The notes below the pieces were generated by a model that did not search any database, was not told where the DNA came from, and saw only the letters and a program-made list of their open reading frames with translations. From Luteolibacter yonseiensis (GTDB lineage: Bacteria > Verrucomicrobiota > Verrucomicrobiia > Verrucomicrobiales > Akkermansiaceae): a stretch of 64,000 nucleotides of DNA. Of the stretch, positions 28,105-37,212 are shown piece by piece. Every line of letters starts with the position of its first letter. The stretch's first letter is position 1. Position numbers and translations under genes: made by a program. Where the stretch lies: the NCBI RefSeq assembly GCF_016595465.1, contig NZ_JAENIK010000008.1:284869-348868 (forward strand), given 5' to 3'.

Positions 28105-30474
28105 ATGATCTCCCCACTCGACCGCAAGCTGCTGCGCGATCTCGGCAAGATGAAAGGCCAGATCATCGCGGTCAGCCTCGTCATGGCCTGCGGTCTCGCG
28201 ATGATGATCATGACGCGGAGCCTCATCATGACTCTGGAGAGCACGCGCTCCGCCTATTACCAGAAATACGCGATGGCGGACGTCTTCGCCAATCTGAAGC
28301 GCGCGCCGCTCTCCGTCGCCGAACGGCTGGCCACCCTGCCGGGAGTCGCCACGGTGGAACCGCGGGTCGCCGTGGAAGTGACGCTCGATCTGCCCGGCCT
28401 CTCGGAACCCGCCACCGGCCACATCATTTCCCTGCCTGAGGACGGCGGCCCGCAGAAGCTCAACCGCCTATTCCTGCGCACGGGCAGGTTCCCCCGCTCG
28501 GACGAACGGCGGGAGGTCGTGCTCGGCGAATCATTCGCCGATGCCAACGGCCTGAAAACGGGCGACTCCCTCGTCGCCGTCATCAACGGCCGCCGCGAAA
28601 CGCTGAAGATCTGCGGCATCGGACTTTCCCCCGAATACGTTTTCGAGGCACGGGCCGGGGAAACGCTGCCGAACCACAAGCGCTTCAGCGTCATCTGGAT
28701 GAACTACCGCGCGCTCGCCGTGGCCTACAACCTGGACGGCGCGTTCAACAATGTGGTCATGGACCTCGCACCCGGCGCCTCTCCCCAGCCGATCATCGAG
28801 GAAATGGACCGCATCCTCGCGCCCTACGGCGCGGGCGGAGCCTACCTCCGCAAGGAACAGGCCTCGGCCCAGCGTCTGGATGACGAACTGCGGGTGCTCA
28901 CATCCCTCTCGGTCGCCTATCCGCTGGTTTTCCTCAGCGTCGCCGCCTTCATGGTGAACGCGGTGCTCGCGCGCATCGTGCGGCTCCAGCGTGAACAGAT
29001 CGCCCAGATGAAGGCGCTGGGCTACTCGTCCGGCCAGGTCGGCGGGCACTATCTGAAGTTCGTGCTGGTCATCGGCATACTCGGAACCGTCATCGGCGGA
29101 ATCGCCGGGCGATTCCTGGGTAGCGGCCTGGTGGACATGTACACCATGTTCTTCCGTTTCCCCTCGCTGGTCTTCAAGATGGATTACAGCGCGATGGGCC
29201 TCGCGCTGTGCATCAGCCTCGGAGCATCCGTGCTTGGCGTCCTGACCGTCGTCTGGCAGGCGGTGAAACTCCCGCCCGCCGAAGCCATGCGCCCGGAGCC
29301 TCCCGCCGATTTCAAGCCCTCCCTCTTCGAACGCGTGGGCCTCACCCGTTTCTTCAGTCCTGTTTTCCGCATGGCCCTGCGGAACATCGAGCGCCGTCCA
29401 TGGCAGGCGGTTTTCACCGCCGCCGGTCTCGCACTGGCCACCGGCCTCATGGTCCTGCCGGGTGCCATGGCGGACAGCATCGACTACCTGCTCACCTTCC
29501 AGTGGAACAAACAACAGCGCCAGGACGTCGCCGTTTTCCTGACCGAACCCGGCTCCGGCCGTGGCTTCCATGACCTGGAGCACCTGCCGGGTGTGATCCG
29601 CGCCGAGCCGATCCGCAGCGTGCAGGCCCGCCTGAAATTCGGCCACCGCCACCGGAAACTCTCCGTCACCGGCATCGACAAGACCGCGGATCTGAACCGC
29701 CTGCTGGATGACCAGGGGAATGCCATCAAGATGCCGGAGGACGGGCTCATCATGTCCGCCATGCTCGCGAAAATCATCGGTGCGCGCATCGGCGACGAAG
29801 TGGAGGTGGAGGTCCTGGAAGGACGGCGCCCCACCCTTCACATCCCCATTCGTGGCCTCGTCACCGACTTCGCCGGGGTCGCCGCCTACATGGACATTTC
29901 CGCGCTGCGGCGGTTGATGAAGGAAGGTGACACGGTGAACGGCGCCTATCTCGCGCTGGACCACAAGCGCTGGGACGAGTTCATGCGCGAGCTCAAGGAC
30001 ACGCCCGCCGCCGCGGTGGTGATGGTGAAACGCGACCAGCTCGCGGCCTTCCGCGACACCACCGGTAAAAGCATCGGCATCATCCGGAAGCTTTATTTCG
30101 TCCTGGCCACCATCGTCGCCTTCGGTGTGGTTTACAACAGCGCCCGCATCGCCCTTTCCGAAAGAAGCCGTGAGCTTGCCACTCTGCGTGTCGTGGGTTT
30201 TTCGCTGGCGGAAGTCCGTGGCGTGCTCGTTGGAGAACTGGCGATCCTCGTCCTGCTGGCCCTGCCCTTCGGGCTGTTGTTCGGGCGCGGACTGGCGCTT
30301 TTCATCATGTCCTCCTTCAGCACGGAGACCGTGCGCCTGCCCATCGTCATCAATTCGTCCACCTATTCCATCGCCATCCTCGTCGTGCTCACCGCTTCGG
30401 TCATGTCATTCGCGCTCGTCAGCCGGATGATCGCGAAACTCGACATGGTCGGGGTCCTGAAAGCCCGCGACTGA
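28105..30474 (+). CDS. FtsX-family ABC transporter permease
   Basis: This 789-residue inner-membrane protein has one N-terminal span (IIAVSLVMACGLAMMIMTRS). Two MacB-like periplasmic regions each precede an FtsX domain, the first at about 265-390 (three spans) and the second at about 655-785 (three spans). In the C-terminal part, LSERSRELATLRVVGFSLAEVRGVLVGE is the conserved FtsX motif. It pairs with the ATPase gene 118 bases upstream. The type exports substrates from the inner membrane outward, usually with a HlyD-like adaptor; one is found at 34830. Confidence 0.9.
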   Translation: MISPLDRKLLRDLGKMKGQIIAVSLVMACGLAMMIMTRSLIMTLESTRSAYYQKYAMADVFANLKRAPLSVAERLATLPGVATVEPRVAVEVTLDLPGLSEPATGHIISLPEDGGPQKLNRLFLRTGRFPRSDERREVVLGESFADANGLKTGDSLVAVINGRRETLKICGIGLSPEYVFEARAGETLPNHKRFSVIWMNYRALAVAYNLDGAFNNVVMDLAPGASPQPIIEEMDRILAPYGAGGAYLRKEQASAQRLDDELRVLTSLSVAYPLVFLSVAAFMVNAVLARIVRLQREQIAQMKALGYSSGQVGGHYLKFVLVIGILGTVIGGIAGRFLGSGLVDMYTMFFRFPSLVFKMDYSAMGLALCISLGASVLGVLTVVWQAVKLPPAEAMRPEPPADFKPSLFERVGLTRFFSPVFRMALRNIERRPWQAVFTAAGLALATGLMVLPGAMADSIDYLLTFQWNKQQRQDVAVFLTEPGSGRGFHDLEHLPGVIRAEPIRSVQARLKFGHRHRKLSVTGIDKTADLNRLLDDQGNAIKMPEDGLIMSAMLAKIIGARIGDEVEVEVLEGRRPTLHIPIRGLVTDFAGVAAYMDISALRRLMKEGDTVNGAYLALDHKRWDEFMRELKDTPAAAVVMVKRDQLAAFRDTTGKSIGIIRKLYFVLATIVAFGVVYNSARIALSERSRELATLRVVGFSLAEVRGVLVGELAILVLLALPFGLLFGRGLALFIMSSFSTETVRLPIVINSSTYSIAILVVLTASVMSFALVSRMIAKLDMVGVLKARD

Positions 30475-30530
30475 GATTGCTTCTTGGATTTTTTGAAACC
30501 GGATGATCAAAGCGGGCGGAGATGAGGAAG

Positions 30531-32807
30531 ATGAGAACAACAATCGGTCTGATATGGATGCTCGCCCTGGCGGTGGCGAATGGAAAACCGGGGGATCCGG
30601 ACCAGAACTTCACCCCGGAACTGCGGGCATGGGTCGCCCCCGACCACGTCACGGTGGCGGCCGACGGCCGGATCTGGATCGGTGGCGGCTTCGAACGGGC
30701 GGACAAATCGCCCTCGTCGGATCTGGTGCGGCTGGGAGTGAACGGGGGAATCGCGGACGAGCCCGCGCGCGGCTATCTCGCGGAGAAAAACGCGCTGGGT
30801 TTGGGAGGCTCGCCACCGGCGGTCGCACCATTTTTACTCGCCAATGGAGAATTCCTGCTGCCGGACGAATCCGACGGCTGGCTGCGGATGAGCGCGGCGG
30901 GCAAGGCGCTGGGCAAGGCGCTGGGCAAGGCGCTGGGCAAGGCATTCCCCGACCGGCAGGCAGGTCAGACGATCACTCCCCAGTTCGAACAAAACGGCTG
31001 GCTGTGGGTCATTCGTGACGGAGCGGACGGCCGGAGGGTTTTGGAACTGAGAAACGCGAAAACCGGCAGGCTGGTTCCAGGATTCACCCAAGCCGCCGAC
31101 TGGCCGGGAGACCCGAGCGGCGTGGTCCCCGGACCGGCCGGGACCTTGTGGGTGCTCACCGCGGATTATTCAGAGCCATGGTTCGGTGCCTCCCCTCCTC
31201 CCGTTCCAGACAGGGTGTTTCAAATCGATGGAAACGGAGCGTTGATCGGAACCGCAAGGCAGTTGTTGAGCGGAAGACGGGCGGAGCGGTTGGCGGCCGG
31301 TCCGCAGGGGGCGTTCCGGGTCATCTACCGGCCGGACATGTCCCTCTGGAATTACTGGCCCGCTCCGAGCATCGCCGTCCACCGGGTCGACTGGCATGAT
31401 CCGGATGGAGAACTGTCACGTTCCCAAGATTTCCAGGTTCCGATCTTCGGAGCGAAGTTCTGCTGGGCGGAGGCGGCGGATGGCTCCTACCTCGCAACGG
31501 GCATGTCCTCGATGTTTGCGGCGAGTCTTTACACCGGTTTCCCCACCGCCCTGCGACGCTACCACCCGGATGGAAGCCCTGATCCCACGTTTGAAAGCCA
31601 TCAGGATGTCCGTTCCGTGGTGTCTCTGGCAGGTGGAAAATGGCTGCTCGACGGACTGCTCCGCATCAAGGCGGACGGCAGCAGGGATGCCACGTGGAAG
31701 GTTCCCCAGTTGGATCGACCGGCGGATGTGAATGTGATCGCTCCCCTGCCCGACGGCAGCACGCTGGTGGGCGGCGATTTCGCGACGGTGGACGGGCGCG
31801 TCCGGAACCGGTTGGTGGTGTTTCGCGAAAATGGAACGGTGGACCCGAAGTTCATTCTGGATGAACGGATCAGCGAGTGGAAGTCCGTCGCGGTTTCCGG
31901 AAAGGCGATCTATGTCGTCACCTCACAGCCGGTGAGCTATGGCGACGGGATCGTTTCGAATCTCGTGAAACTGCGTATGGACGGGACATTGATCGAAAGC
32001 TACCGGCCTGACATACAGGGATCCATATTCGACGGGAATTCCGGTCATCCACTTGTCACCGATGTTGTCAGCGTGCACGCCATCGGCCGGGATGGGATCC
32101 TTGCGAAAACATACAGCGCGAATGAGGTGGTAATCGTGAAGCTCCATCGGCTCGATGCGGACGGCTCACGGGTGGCGGGATTCCAAATCAACGACCAACA
32201 GTCGGTCTCCGGAAATGTCATGACCCGGAAGAACGGATCGTTCGTCGTCGGCGGGGTCATTTATTCAGCGAATGGCGGAGTCAAACGGGACCTCACCACC
32301 TACGATGTGGAGCTCCAGCCCCTGTGCGAAACACGCGACGGCGTGTTGTTTCTCGAGACCCGGAAGGCAACGCAACGCCGGCTGAGATTGTGGGAGAATT
32401 CAGGCTGGGCGTCATGGTTCCGCGCCCCGGCGCCGGACGCATTCAGCCAGGTTTCCGCAGTGCCGGGCGAATCGGGAAATCTCTATCTGTCGGCCGGATT
32501 TCAGAAAAAAGGTGCCAGACTTTTCAGGCTGTTCCCGAACGGCCGCATCGACAAGACCTTCATCAGTCCGGCATTCGCAAGCCGCGACAGACAGGCTGCG
32601 GGCAATTGGTGGAAAGCGAAGGAGTCCGGCAAGATCCCATGGAACCTTGCTCTCAATCAAACCGGGACCCACCCGCTCGCCTTGTCCTGGAATCCGCGGA
32701 CGAAACGGCTCTGGGCGGGAGGTGATTTCAACCTGGTGAATGGCAAGGCCCGTGATGGACTGGCCTGGATCAAGGGCGGCCCGGCAAGCGGGTGGTCGTG
32801 GCGCTGA
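30531..32807 (+). CDS. Secreted delta-60-repeat-like beta-propeller protein
   Basis: This 758-residue protein has a signal peptide MRTTIGLIWMLALAVANG. Delta-60-type units follow, such as VTVAADGRIWIGGGF, APLPDGSTLVGGDFATVDG and a final RTKRLWAGGDFNLVNGKA. These are expected to fold into a propeller. Near residues 124-138 a 12-base tandem repeat encodes GKAL three times followed by GKAF. ATG 30531 is preferred over 30522 because the GGAG at 30518-30521 abuts the first ATG but is 9 bases from the second. Its function is unknown. It sits between the ABC permease and a sigma/anti-sigma pair. Confidence 0.75.
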   Translation: MRTTIGLIWMLALAVANGKPGDPDQNFTPELRAWVAPDHVTVAADGRIWIGGGFERADKSPSSDLVRLGVNGGIADEPARGYLAEKNALGLGGSPPAVAPFLLANGEFLLPDESDGWLRMSAAGKALGKALGKALGKAFPDRQAGQTITPQFEQNGWLWVIRDGADGRRVLELRNAKTGRLVPGFTQAADWPGDPSGVVPGPAGTLWVLTADYSEPWFGASPPPVPDRVFQIDGNGALIGTARQLLSGRRAERLAAGPQGAFRVIYRPDMSLWNYWPAPSIAVHRVDWHDPDGELSRSQDFQVPIFGAKFCWAEAADGSYLATGMSSMFAASLYTGFPTALRRYHPDGSPDPTFESHQDVRSVVSLAGGKWLLDGLLRIKADGSRDATWKVPQLDRPADVNVIAPLPDGSTLVGGDFATVDGRVRNRLVVFRENGTVDPKFILDERISEWKSVAVSGKAIYVVTSQPVSYGDGIVSNLVKLRMDGTLIESYRPDIQGSIFDGNSGHPLVTDVVSVHAIGRDGILAKTYSANEVVIVKLHRLDADGSRVAGFQINDQQSVSGNVMTRKNGSFVVGGVIYSANGGVKRDLTTYDVELQPLCETRDGVLFLETRKATQRRLRLWENSGWASWFRAPAPDAFSQVSAVPGESGNLYLSAGFQKKGARLFRLFPNGRIDKTFISPAFASRDRQAAGNWWKAKESGKIPWNLALNQTGTHPLALSWNPRTKRLWAGGDFNLVNGKARDGLAWIKGGPASGWSWR
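30900..30944 (+). repeat. 12-bp in-frame tandem repeat
   Basis: The unit GGCAAGGCGCTG occurs three full times (30900-30935) plus a 9-base partial copy inside the delta-60-like gene. It encodes repeated Gly-Lys-Ala-Leu. Because it is a multiple of three, copy-number change would keep the frame. Confidence 0.9.
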
Positions 32808-32876
32808 GAAAAACATCCGTTTTCTGAAACCCGGCATTCCTCTCCGGCGGATGACATGAGAGAAGGAGAATCACCA

Positions 32877-33485
32877 ATGGGCGAGGCGGCGAAAAAAATG
32901 GACGCGGGCGGACGGACTGACGTCCGGGATGGGTCGCGGCTGCTCGCACGCATCGCCCGCCGGGATCCGGAGGCGCTTGCCGAGCTTTACCGGATGTGGG
33001 GCGACCGCTTGTACAGCATGGCGCTGCACTGGATCCGGGACGAGGGCGCGGCAAAGGAAGTGCTGCAGGATTGTTTCCTGCGGGTTTGGAAAAAAGCCGG
33101 AGACTTCGATCCTGAAAAAAGCCGGGGATTCACCTGGTGCGCGATGATCCTGCGCGGGCTGTGCCTTGATCATTTACGGAGCCGCAGGCGGAGGTCCGGA
33201 GTCTGGCATGATTGGGAGGCCGGGGCCGCACTCGAAGTCCCATCCCGTGGCGGCGTGGAGGATCTGGTTTTCCGGGAGACGGTCACCCGCGTGAGATCCG
33301 CTCTCGCCCGGCTGGATGACGCGGAATCCGAGAGCGTCCGGGCGGCGCTTTTCGATCCGGGCAGCATGCGGGACCACGCGCGGCGATGGGGCATACCGCT
33401 GGGCACCGCGAAAATCCGCATCCACCGGGCGATGTTGAAACTGAGAGAGCTTCTGCAGAAAGGAGATGACGATGAATCCAAATGA
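32877..33485 (+). CDS. ECF-type RNA polymerase sigma factor
   Basis: This 202-residue protein has sigma2 (about 20-90), with ALAELYRMWGDRLYSMALHW, then EVLQDCFLRVWKKAGDFDP. Sigma4 (about 130-190) includes MRDHARRWGIPLGTAKIRIHRAMLKL, a helix-turn-helix. It should direct RNA polymerase to a small regulon. The start at 32877 is set by GAAGGAG seven bases upstream; an earlier ATG at 32856 overlaps that site. It overlaps the putative anti-sigma gene by 14 bases, a usual sign of coupled expression. Confidence 0.88.
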   Translation: MGEAAKKMDAGGRTDVRDGSRLLARIARRDPEALAELYRMWGDRLYSMALHWIRDEGAAKEVLQDCFLRVWKKAGDFDPEKSRGFTWCAMILRGLCLDHLRSRRRRSGVWHDWEAGAALEVPSRGGVEDLVFRETVTRVRSALARLDDAESESVRAALFDPGSMRDHARRWGIPLGTAKIRIHRAMLKLRELLQKGDDDESK

Positions 33486-34788
33486 CCTCGCGGACGCCAC
33501 GGCGCGCGCGCTCGACCTGCTGGACCCGGACGATCCAGCGAACCCGGATCCAAGACTTTTCAGGGAACCTTGCCTCGCCGCTGAGATCCGGACGACGCGC
33601 GAAACTGCGGCAGATGTCTGGCTGGCGGTTTCCCCGCTTCACGTGGCACCTGCCGAGGTATTGCCCCGGTTGATGGCTGAGATCAGCGGATCAGGAACGC
33701 CTGCCCGGAAGAAGGGCTTCCCCATGATGCCATGGCTTGCGGCCAGCGGGTGGGCTGCCGCGGCAGTGGTGGCCATCGTCCTCTGGCCCAGCGAGACCAA
33801 CCTCGGGTTGCAAAACCAAAGGGAAAAACTGGCGGAGGAGTCATTTTCATCCCATGCGGACCACCAAACGAAGGCCGAGCCTCTTCCGGCGTCGCGGGAA
33901 AACCGCATCAGTCATGACATCGCCCGACTTCAGGAACGTCTCGCCGACGCCAGGCGGGATCGTGGAGACCTGTCTCCAAGAGTGATCAACCTCACCGCTC
34001 CCGGGACCGTTCCACGCACTGAAGAGGAATCCCGGCAGCGGGTGCGGACGATCCTGTCACACGCGTTGCGTTCCACACTGGAAGTGGAAAGCGCTGCATC
34101 ATCGGACCCGGCGACGCTCGTCATCGAACGTGGCTGGCTGCCCGACGGACTGCCTTTCCCGACAGATGACGGGATGATCCGACATCGGAACTTCCCCGAA
34201 CATGCCTGGCGGGAAATGGGCCTCCTGCGGTCCGAGGACGGCGAGTTTTATGATCCCGAGGCGGACATCGTCTGGTCCGCCGATCCCGAAGGCAGGGGAT
34301 TCATCGGACAAAAAGCCACCGCGGACGAGGATATCACCCGCTTCAACGACCATCCCGACACCTCTCCCCGGATTGCGACAAAACCCAGGACCTTACCCGA
34401 AGGATTCATCATCAAGAGCGCGGTTGATGACACGGCGGAGGTGGTGATCGACCAGGTCCCTCCGCCGGCCACCGGGACACAGCACCTCCTGATCGTCACC
34501 GACTCGTCCGGACACCAGGAAACGATCCCCGTCACACCTCCGGCTCCATCAACCGCACCGGATGAAGGCGGGGTGTCCACCCAATCCGGCCCTCTGCTGG
34601 CCGGAGGAGACACGCAACCACCCACCGGCGTCCACATCCCGGAGGGATTCGTGCCTCTGACTGTCGGTTCCGGAACCATTGTGATGACGATCCCCAACTT
34701 CTCCTCCACGAATTCTTTCCAACTGATAGAACGCTCCGATGTGCCCAACGGACAGCCGGACAGAATCATCGTCGAGAGTGGTCCTTGA
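33472..34788 (+). CDS. Putative anti-sigma factor, single-span
   Basis: This 438-residue protein has an N-terminal cytoplasmic part (about 1-85), one membrane segment (about 87-105, MMPWLAASGWAAAAVVAIVL) and a long periplasmic part rich in Pro/Thr/Asp. AAAGGAG precedes ATG 33472 by 6-7 bases, which decides this start over 33466. The overlap with the ECF sigma gene, the topology and the position make it the likely membrane anchor that sequesters that sigma factor. The periplasmic region has no recognised sensor fold. Confidence 0.65.
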   Translation: MNPNDLADATARALDLLDPDDPANPDPRLFREPCLAAEIRTTRETAADVWLAVSPLHVAPAEVLPRLMAEISGSGTPARKKGFPMMPWLAASGWAAAAVVAIVLWPSETNLGLQNQREKLAEESFSSHADHQTKAEPLPASRENRISHDIARLQERLADARRDRGDLSPRVINLTAPGTVPRTEEESRQRVRTILSHALRSTLEVESAASSDPATLVIERGWLPDGLPFPTDDGMIRHRNFPEHAWREMGLLRSEDGEFYDPEADIVWSADPEGRGFIGQKATADEDITRFNDHPDTSPRIATKPRTLPEGFIIKSAVDDTAEVVIDQVPPPATGTQHLLIVTDSSGHQETIPVTPPAPSTAPDEGGVSTQSGPLLAGGDTQPPTGVHIPEGFVPLTVGSGTIVMTIPNFSSTNSFQLIERSDVPNGQPDRIIVESGP

Positions 34789-34829
34789 AAGTGGTCGCAG
34801 GCTGGTCTAAACAAGGCAAGTCAGACATC

Positions 34830-36089
34830 ATGGCAACACAGGACTCCGCCGCACCCTCCACCGCGCCTTGGGAAAACAAGCGCAACCCATCGGGAAAAAA
34901 CCTCATCCGCCGTTCGATCCCGTGGTTGGGAGGCCTCGTATTGGTCGCCCTCATCGCATGGGGACTCTGGCCGAAACCCGTTGTCATCGAAACCGGTCTT
35001 GTCGCCCGCGGCCCCCTGACCGTGCGGGTTTCCGAGGAAGGCAAGACGCGGGTGAGGAACCGCTACATCGTGGCCGCACCCGTGGCCGGAAAAATGCGCC
35101 GCGTGCCGCTCAAACCCGGTGACGAAGTGAAGGCGGGTGAGACACTGCTAACCGCCATCGAGCCCGCCGTCACTCCCCTGCTGGATCCCCGTTCCCGAGC
35201 CCAGGCGGAAGCCGTCGTTTCCATGCGCGAGGCCTCCCGCAAGCAGGCCACCGAATCCCTGGCGGCCCGCAAGGCAGCCTTGGAAATGTCGGAGGCCGAC
35301 CGGGACCGCATGCGCGCGGTCACCCAGGCAGGCTCCCTGTCCGATTCCGAACGTGACAGGATGGAGGCGGATTTTTCGATGAAATCCGCGGAACTGCGGG
35401 CGGCGGAGTTTTCCCTCCAGGTCATCGACTACGAACTCGCCCAGGCCCGTGCGGCATTGGCACGGCCCGAAGCCGACACCACGGGGAATCTGGTGGAAGT
35501 GAAATCCCCTGTCAGCGGACGGGTGCTGAAGGTGATGCAGGAAAGCGAGATGATCATCGCTCCCGGCACACAGATCCTGGAGATCGGCGATCCGGCGGAT
35601 ATTGAGATCGAAGCGGAAATCCTTTCCCGGGACGCGGTCTCGATCAAACCGGGTGATTCCGTGGAAGTGGAGCAATGGGGTGGCGAAACACCGCTCAAGG
35701 GCCGCGTCCGTCGCGTGGAGCCTGCCGCGTTCACGAAAATCTCAGCCCTCGGAGTGGAGGAACAACGGGTCATCGTCCTCAGCGATCTTGTGGAAATCCC
35801 TGAAGCAGCCAAGGGACTCGGCGACCGTTACCGTGTCGAAGTGCGGGTCGCCATCTGGCATGGAGACGACGTGGTCGTGGTCCCCGCCGGCGCCCTCTTC
35901 CGCGAAGGAAATGCTTGGAAAACCTATCTCTTCAAAGACAACACCGCAAAGCTGACACCGGTCGAGGCGGGCCACAGCGACGGGCGGTTCACCGAGATCC
36001 TGTCTGGTGTGGCGGCGGGAGACGAACTGCTCCTCCATCCGCCGGACACGGTGAAGGACGGCACCCCGGTGGTCAAACGCGCCGAGTGA
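34830..36089 (+). CDS. HlyD-family periplasmic adaptor (efflux)
   Basis: This 419-residue protein has an N-terminal membrane anchor (about 31-50). The lipoyl-like half is VAAPVAGKMRRVPLKPGDEVKAGETLL, followed by a helical hairpin (about 120-215). The second lipoyl half is VKSPVSGRVLKVMQESEMIIAPG, and then beta-barrel regions follow. This is the order of HlyD/RND-type adaptors. It probably completes the ABC exporter at 27249-30474 even though a 4.3-kb block separates them. ATG 34830 is chosen over an upstream TTG at 34785. Confidence 0.88.
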   Translation: MATQDSAAPSTAPWENKRNPSGKNLIRRSIPWLGGLVLVALIAWGLWPKPVVIETGLVARGPLTVRVSEEGKTRVRNRYIVAAPVAGKMRRVPLKPGDEVKAGETLLTAIEPAVTPLLDPRSRAQAEAVVSMREASRKQATESLAARKAALEMSEADRDRMRAVTQAGSLSDSERDRMEADFSMKSAELRAAEFSLQVIDYELAQARAALARPEADTTGNLVEVKSPVSGRVLKVMQESEMIIAPGTQILEIGDPADIEIEAEILSRDAVSIKPGDSVEVEQWGGETPLKGRVRRVEPAAFTKISALGVEEQRVIVLSDLVEIPEAAKGLGDRYRVEVRVAIWHGDDVVVVPAGALFREGNAWKTYLFKDNTAKLTPVEAGHSDGRFTEILSGVAAGDELLLHPPDTVKDGTPVVKRAE

Positions 36090-36094
36090 CGTCC

Positions 36095-37201
36095 ATGCAT
36101 CCCCCGTTGCGGATCACCCGGCTTGCCGCACGTCGTTTCGCACGCCGTGCGCTCGGGCTGGACACGCCGTTTCCCGACGTTGGCAGCGCGCTCGCCCACC
36201 ACGGATACATCCAGATCGATCCCATCAACGTCTGCGGACGCATGCACGATCTCATCCTGCGGAACCGCGTGGAGAACTACCGGCAGGGTGACCTGATGCG
36301 GCACCTGCATGGAGACGGATCAACCATCCCCGCGGAATTCCGCACCGGCTTCGAACATCACCTGCCGGACAGCGGCGTGCTCGTCGCATTTCCATTGGAC
36401 GCTTGGCCGCACCTGCTTTCAGCCATGCACCACCGCACGGAACGCGACAGCGCATGGTCGGGAAAACTGACGGCGGAGGAGATTGAACTTTCAAACCACA
36501 TCCTCGCGGAGATCGCCATCCGGGGTCCGCTTTCCTCGACCGACATCGACGACAAACGCCGCAATGTCTCCGCGATATGGGGCAGCGCGACCCTTGCGAA
36601 ATCCGTCCTCCAGAAGCTCTTCTTCCATGGCCGGGTCCTCATCGCCAGACGTGATGGAAACCGCCGTCTCTACGATCTCCCGGAGCGCGTCCTCCCCGCC
36701 GCCACACTCGTCGCCAAAGAACCCGATGCGACCGACACCGCGCGCTGGCTCGCCCTCACCAAACTCCGCCAGCGCCGCCTCGCCATTCTCAAGCGCGAGG
36801 AACTTAAACACGTCGCCGATGATGTCCAGGCCATCAAGCTGACCGACGCCGACTCCCCCACGTTCCACTGCTTGCGCGAGGATCTCGCACTCTTGGACGC
36901 CGCCGGCGCTCCATCCCCCGCCATGCTGCTGGCTCCGCTCGATCCTCTCATCTACGACCGCAAGCTCACTTCCGCGTTGTGGAGCTTCGATTACACATGG
37001 GAGGTTTATACTCCTCCGGGCAAACGCGTCCGAGGCTACTACGCGCTGCCGATTCTTTCCGGCGACGAGCTCGTCGGCCACGTTGATCCCAAAGCGAACT
37101 TCAAGACCAGGAAACTCGAAATCATCTCCCGCTCGGTGCGCCGTGGGCATCCGGTGGCGGGGTCTGTGAAATCTCTTGCGAAATTTTTAGGCCTGCGCTG
37201 A
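36095..37201 (+). CDS. YcaQ/AlkX-like winged-helix DNA glycosylase
   Basis: This 368-residue protein starts RITRLAARRFARRALGL and has the motif GYIQIDPINVCGRMHDL. The Gln-Ile-Asp in this position is the QxD signature of the YcaQ/AlkX branch of AlkZ-type glycosylases that unhook DNA crosslinks. Later motifs include RRNVSAIWG-type winged-helix segments and LLAPLDPLIYDR, then YTWEVYTPPGKRVRGYYALP, which is strongly conserved in the family. It begins 5 bases after the HlyD gene, so it may share its transcript. Confidence 0.85.
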   Translation: MHPPLRITRLAARRFARRALGLDTPFPDVGSALAHHGYIQIDPINVCGRMHDLILRNRVENYRQGDLMRHLHGDGSTIPAEFRTGFEHHLPDSGVLVAFPLDAWPHLLSAMHHRTERDSAWSGKLTAEEIELSNHILAEIAIRGPLSSTDIDDKRRNVSAIWGSATLAKSVLQKLFFHGRVLIARRDGNRRLYDLPERVLPAATLVAKEPDATDTARWLALTKLRQRRLAILKREELKHVADDVQAIKLTDADSPTFHCLREDLALLDAAGAPSPAMLLAPLDPLIYDRKLTSALWSFDYTWEVYTPPGKRVRGYYALPILSGDELVGHVDPKANFKTRKLEIISRSVRRGHPVAGSVKSLAKFLGLR

Positions 37202-37212
37202 GAGAAATCCGC

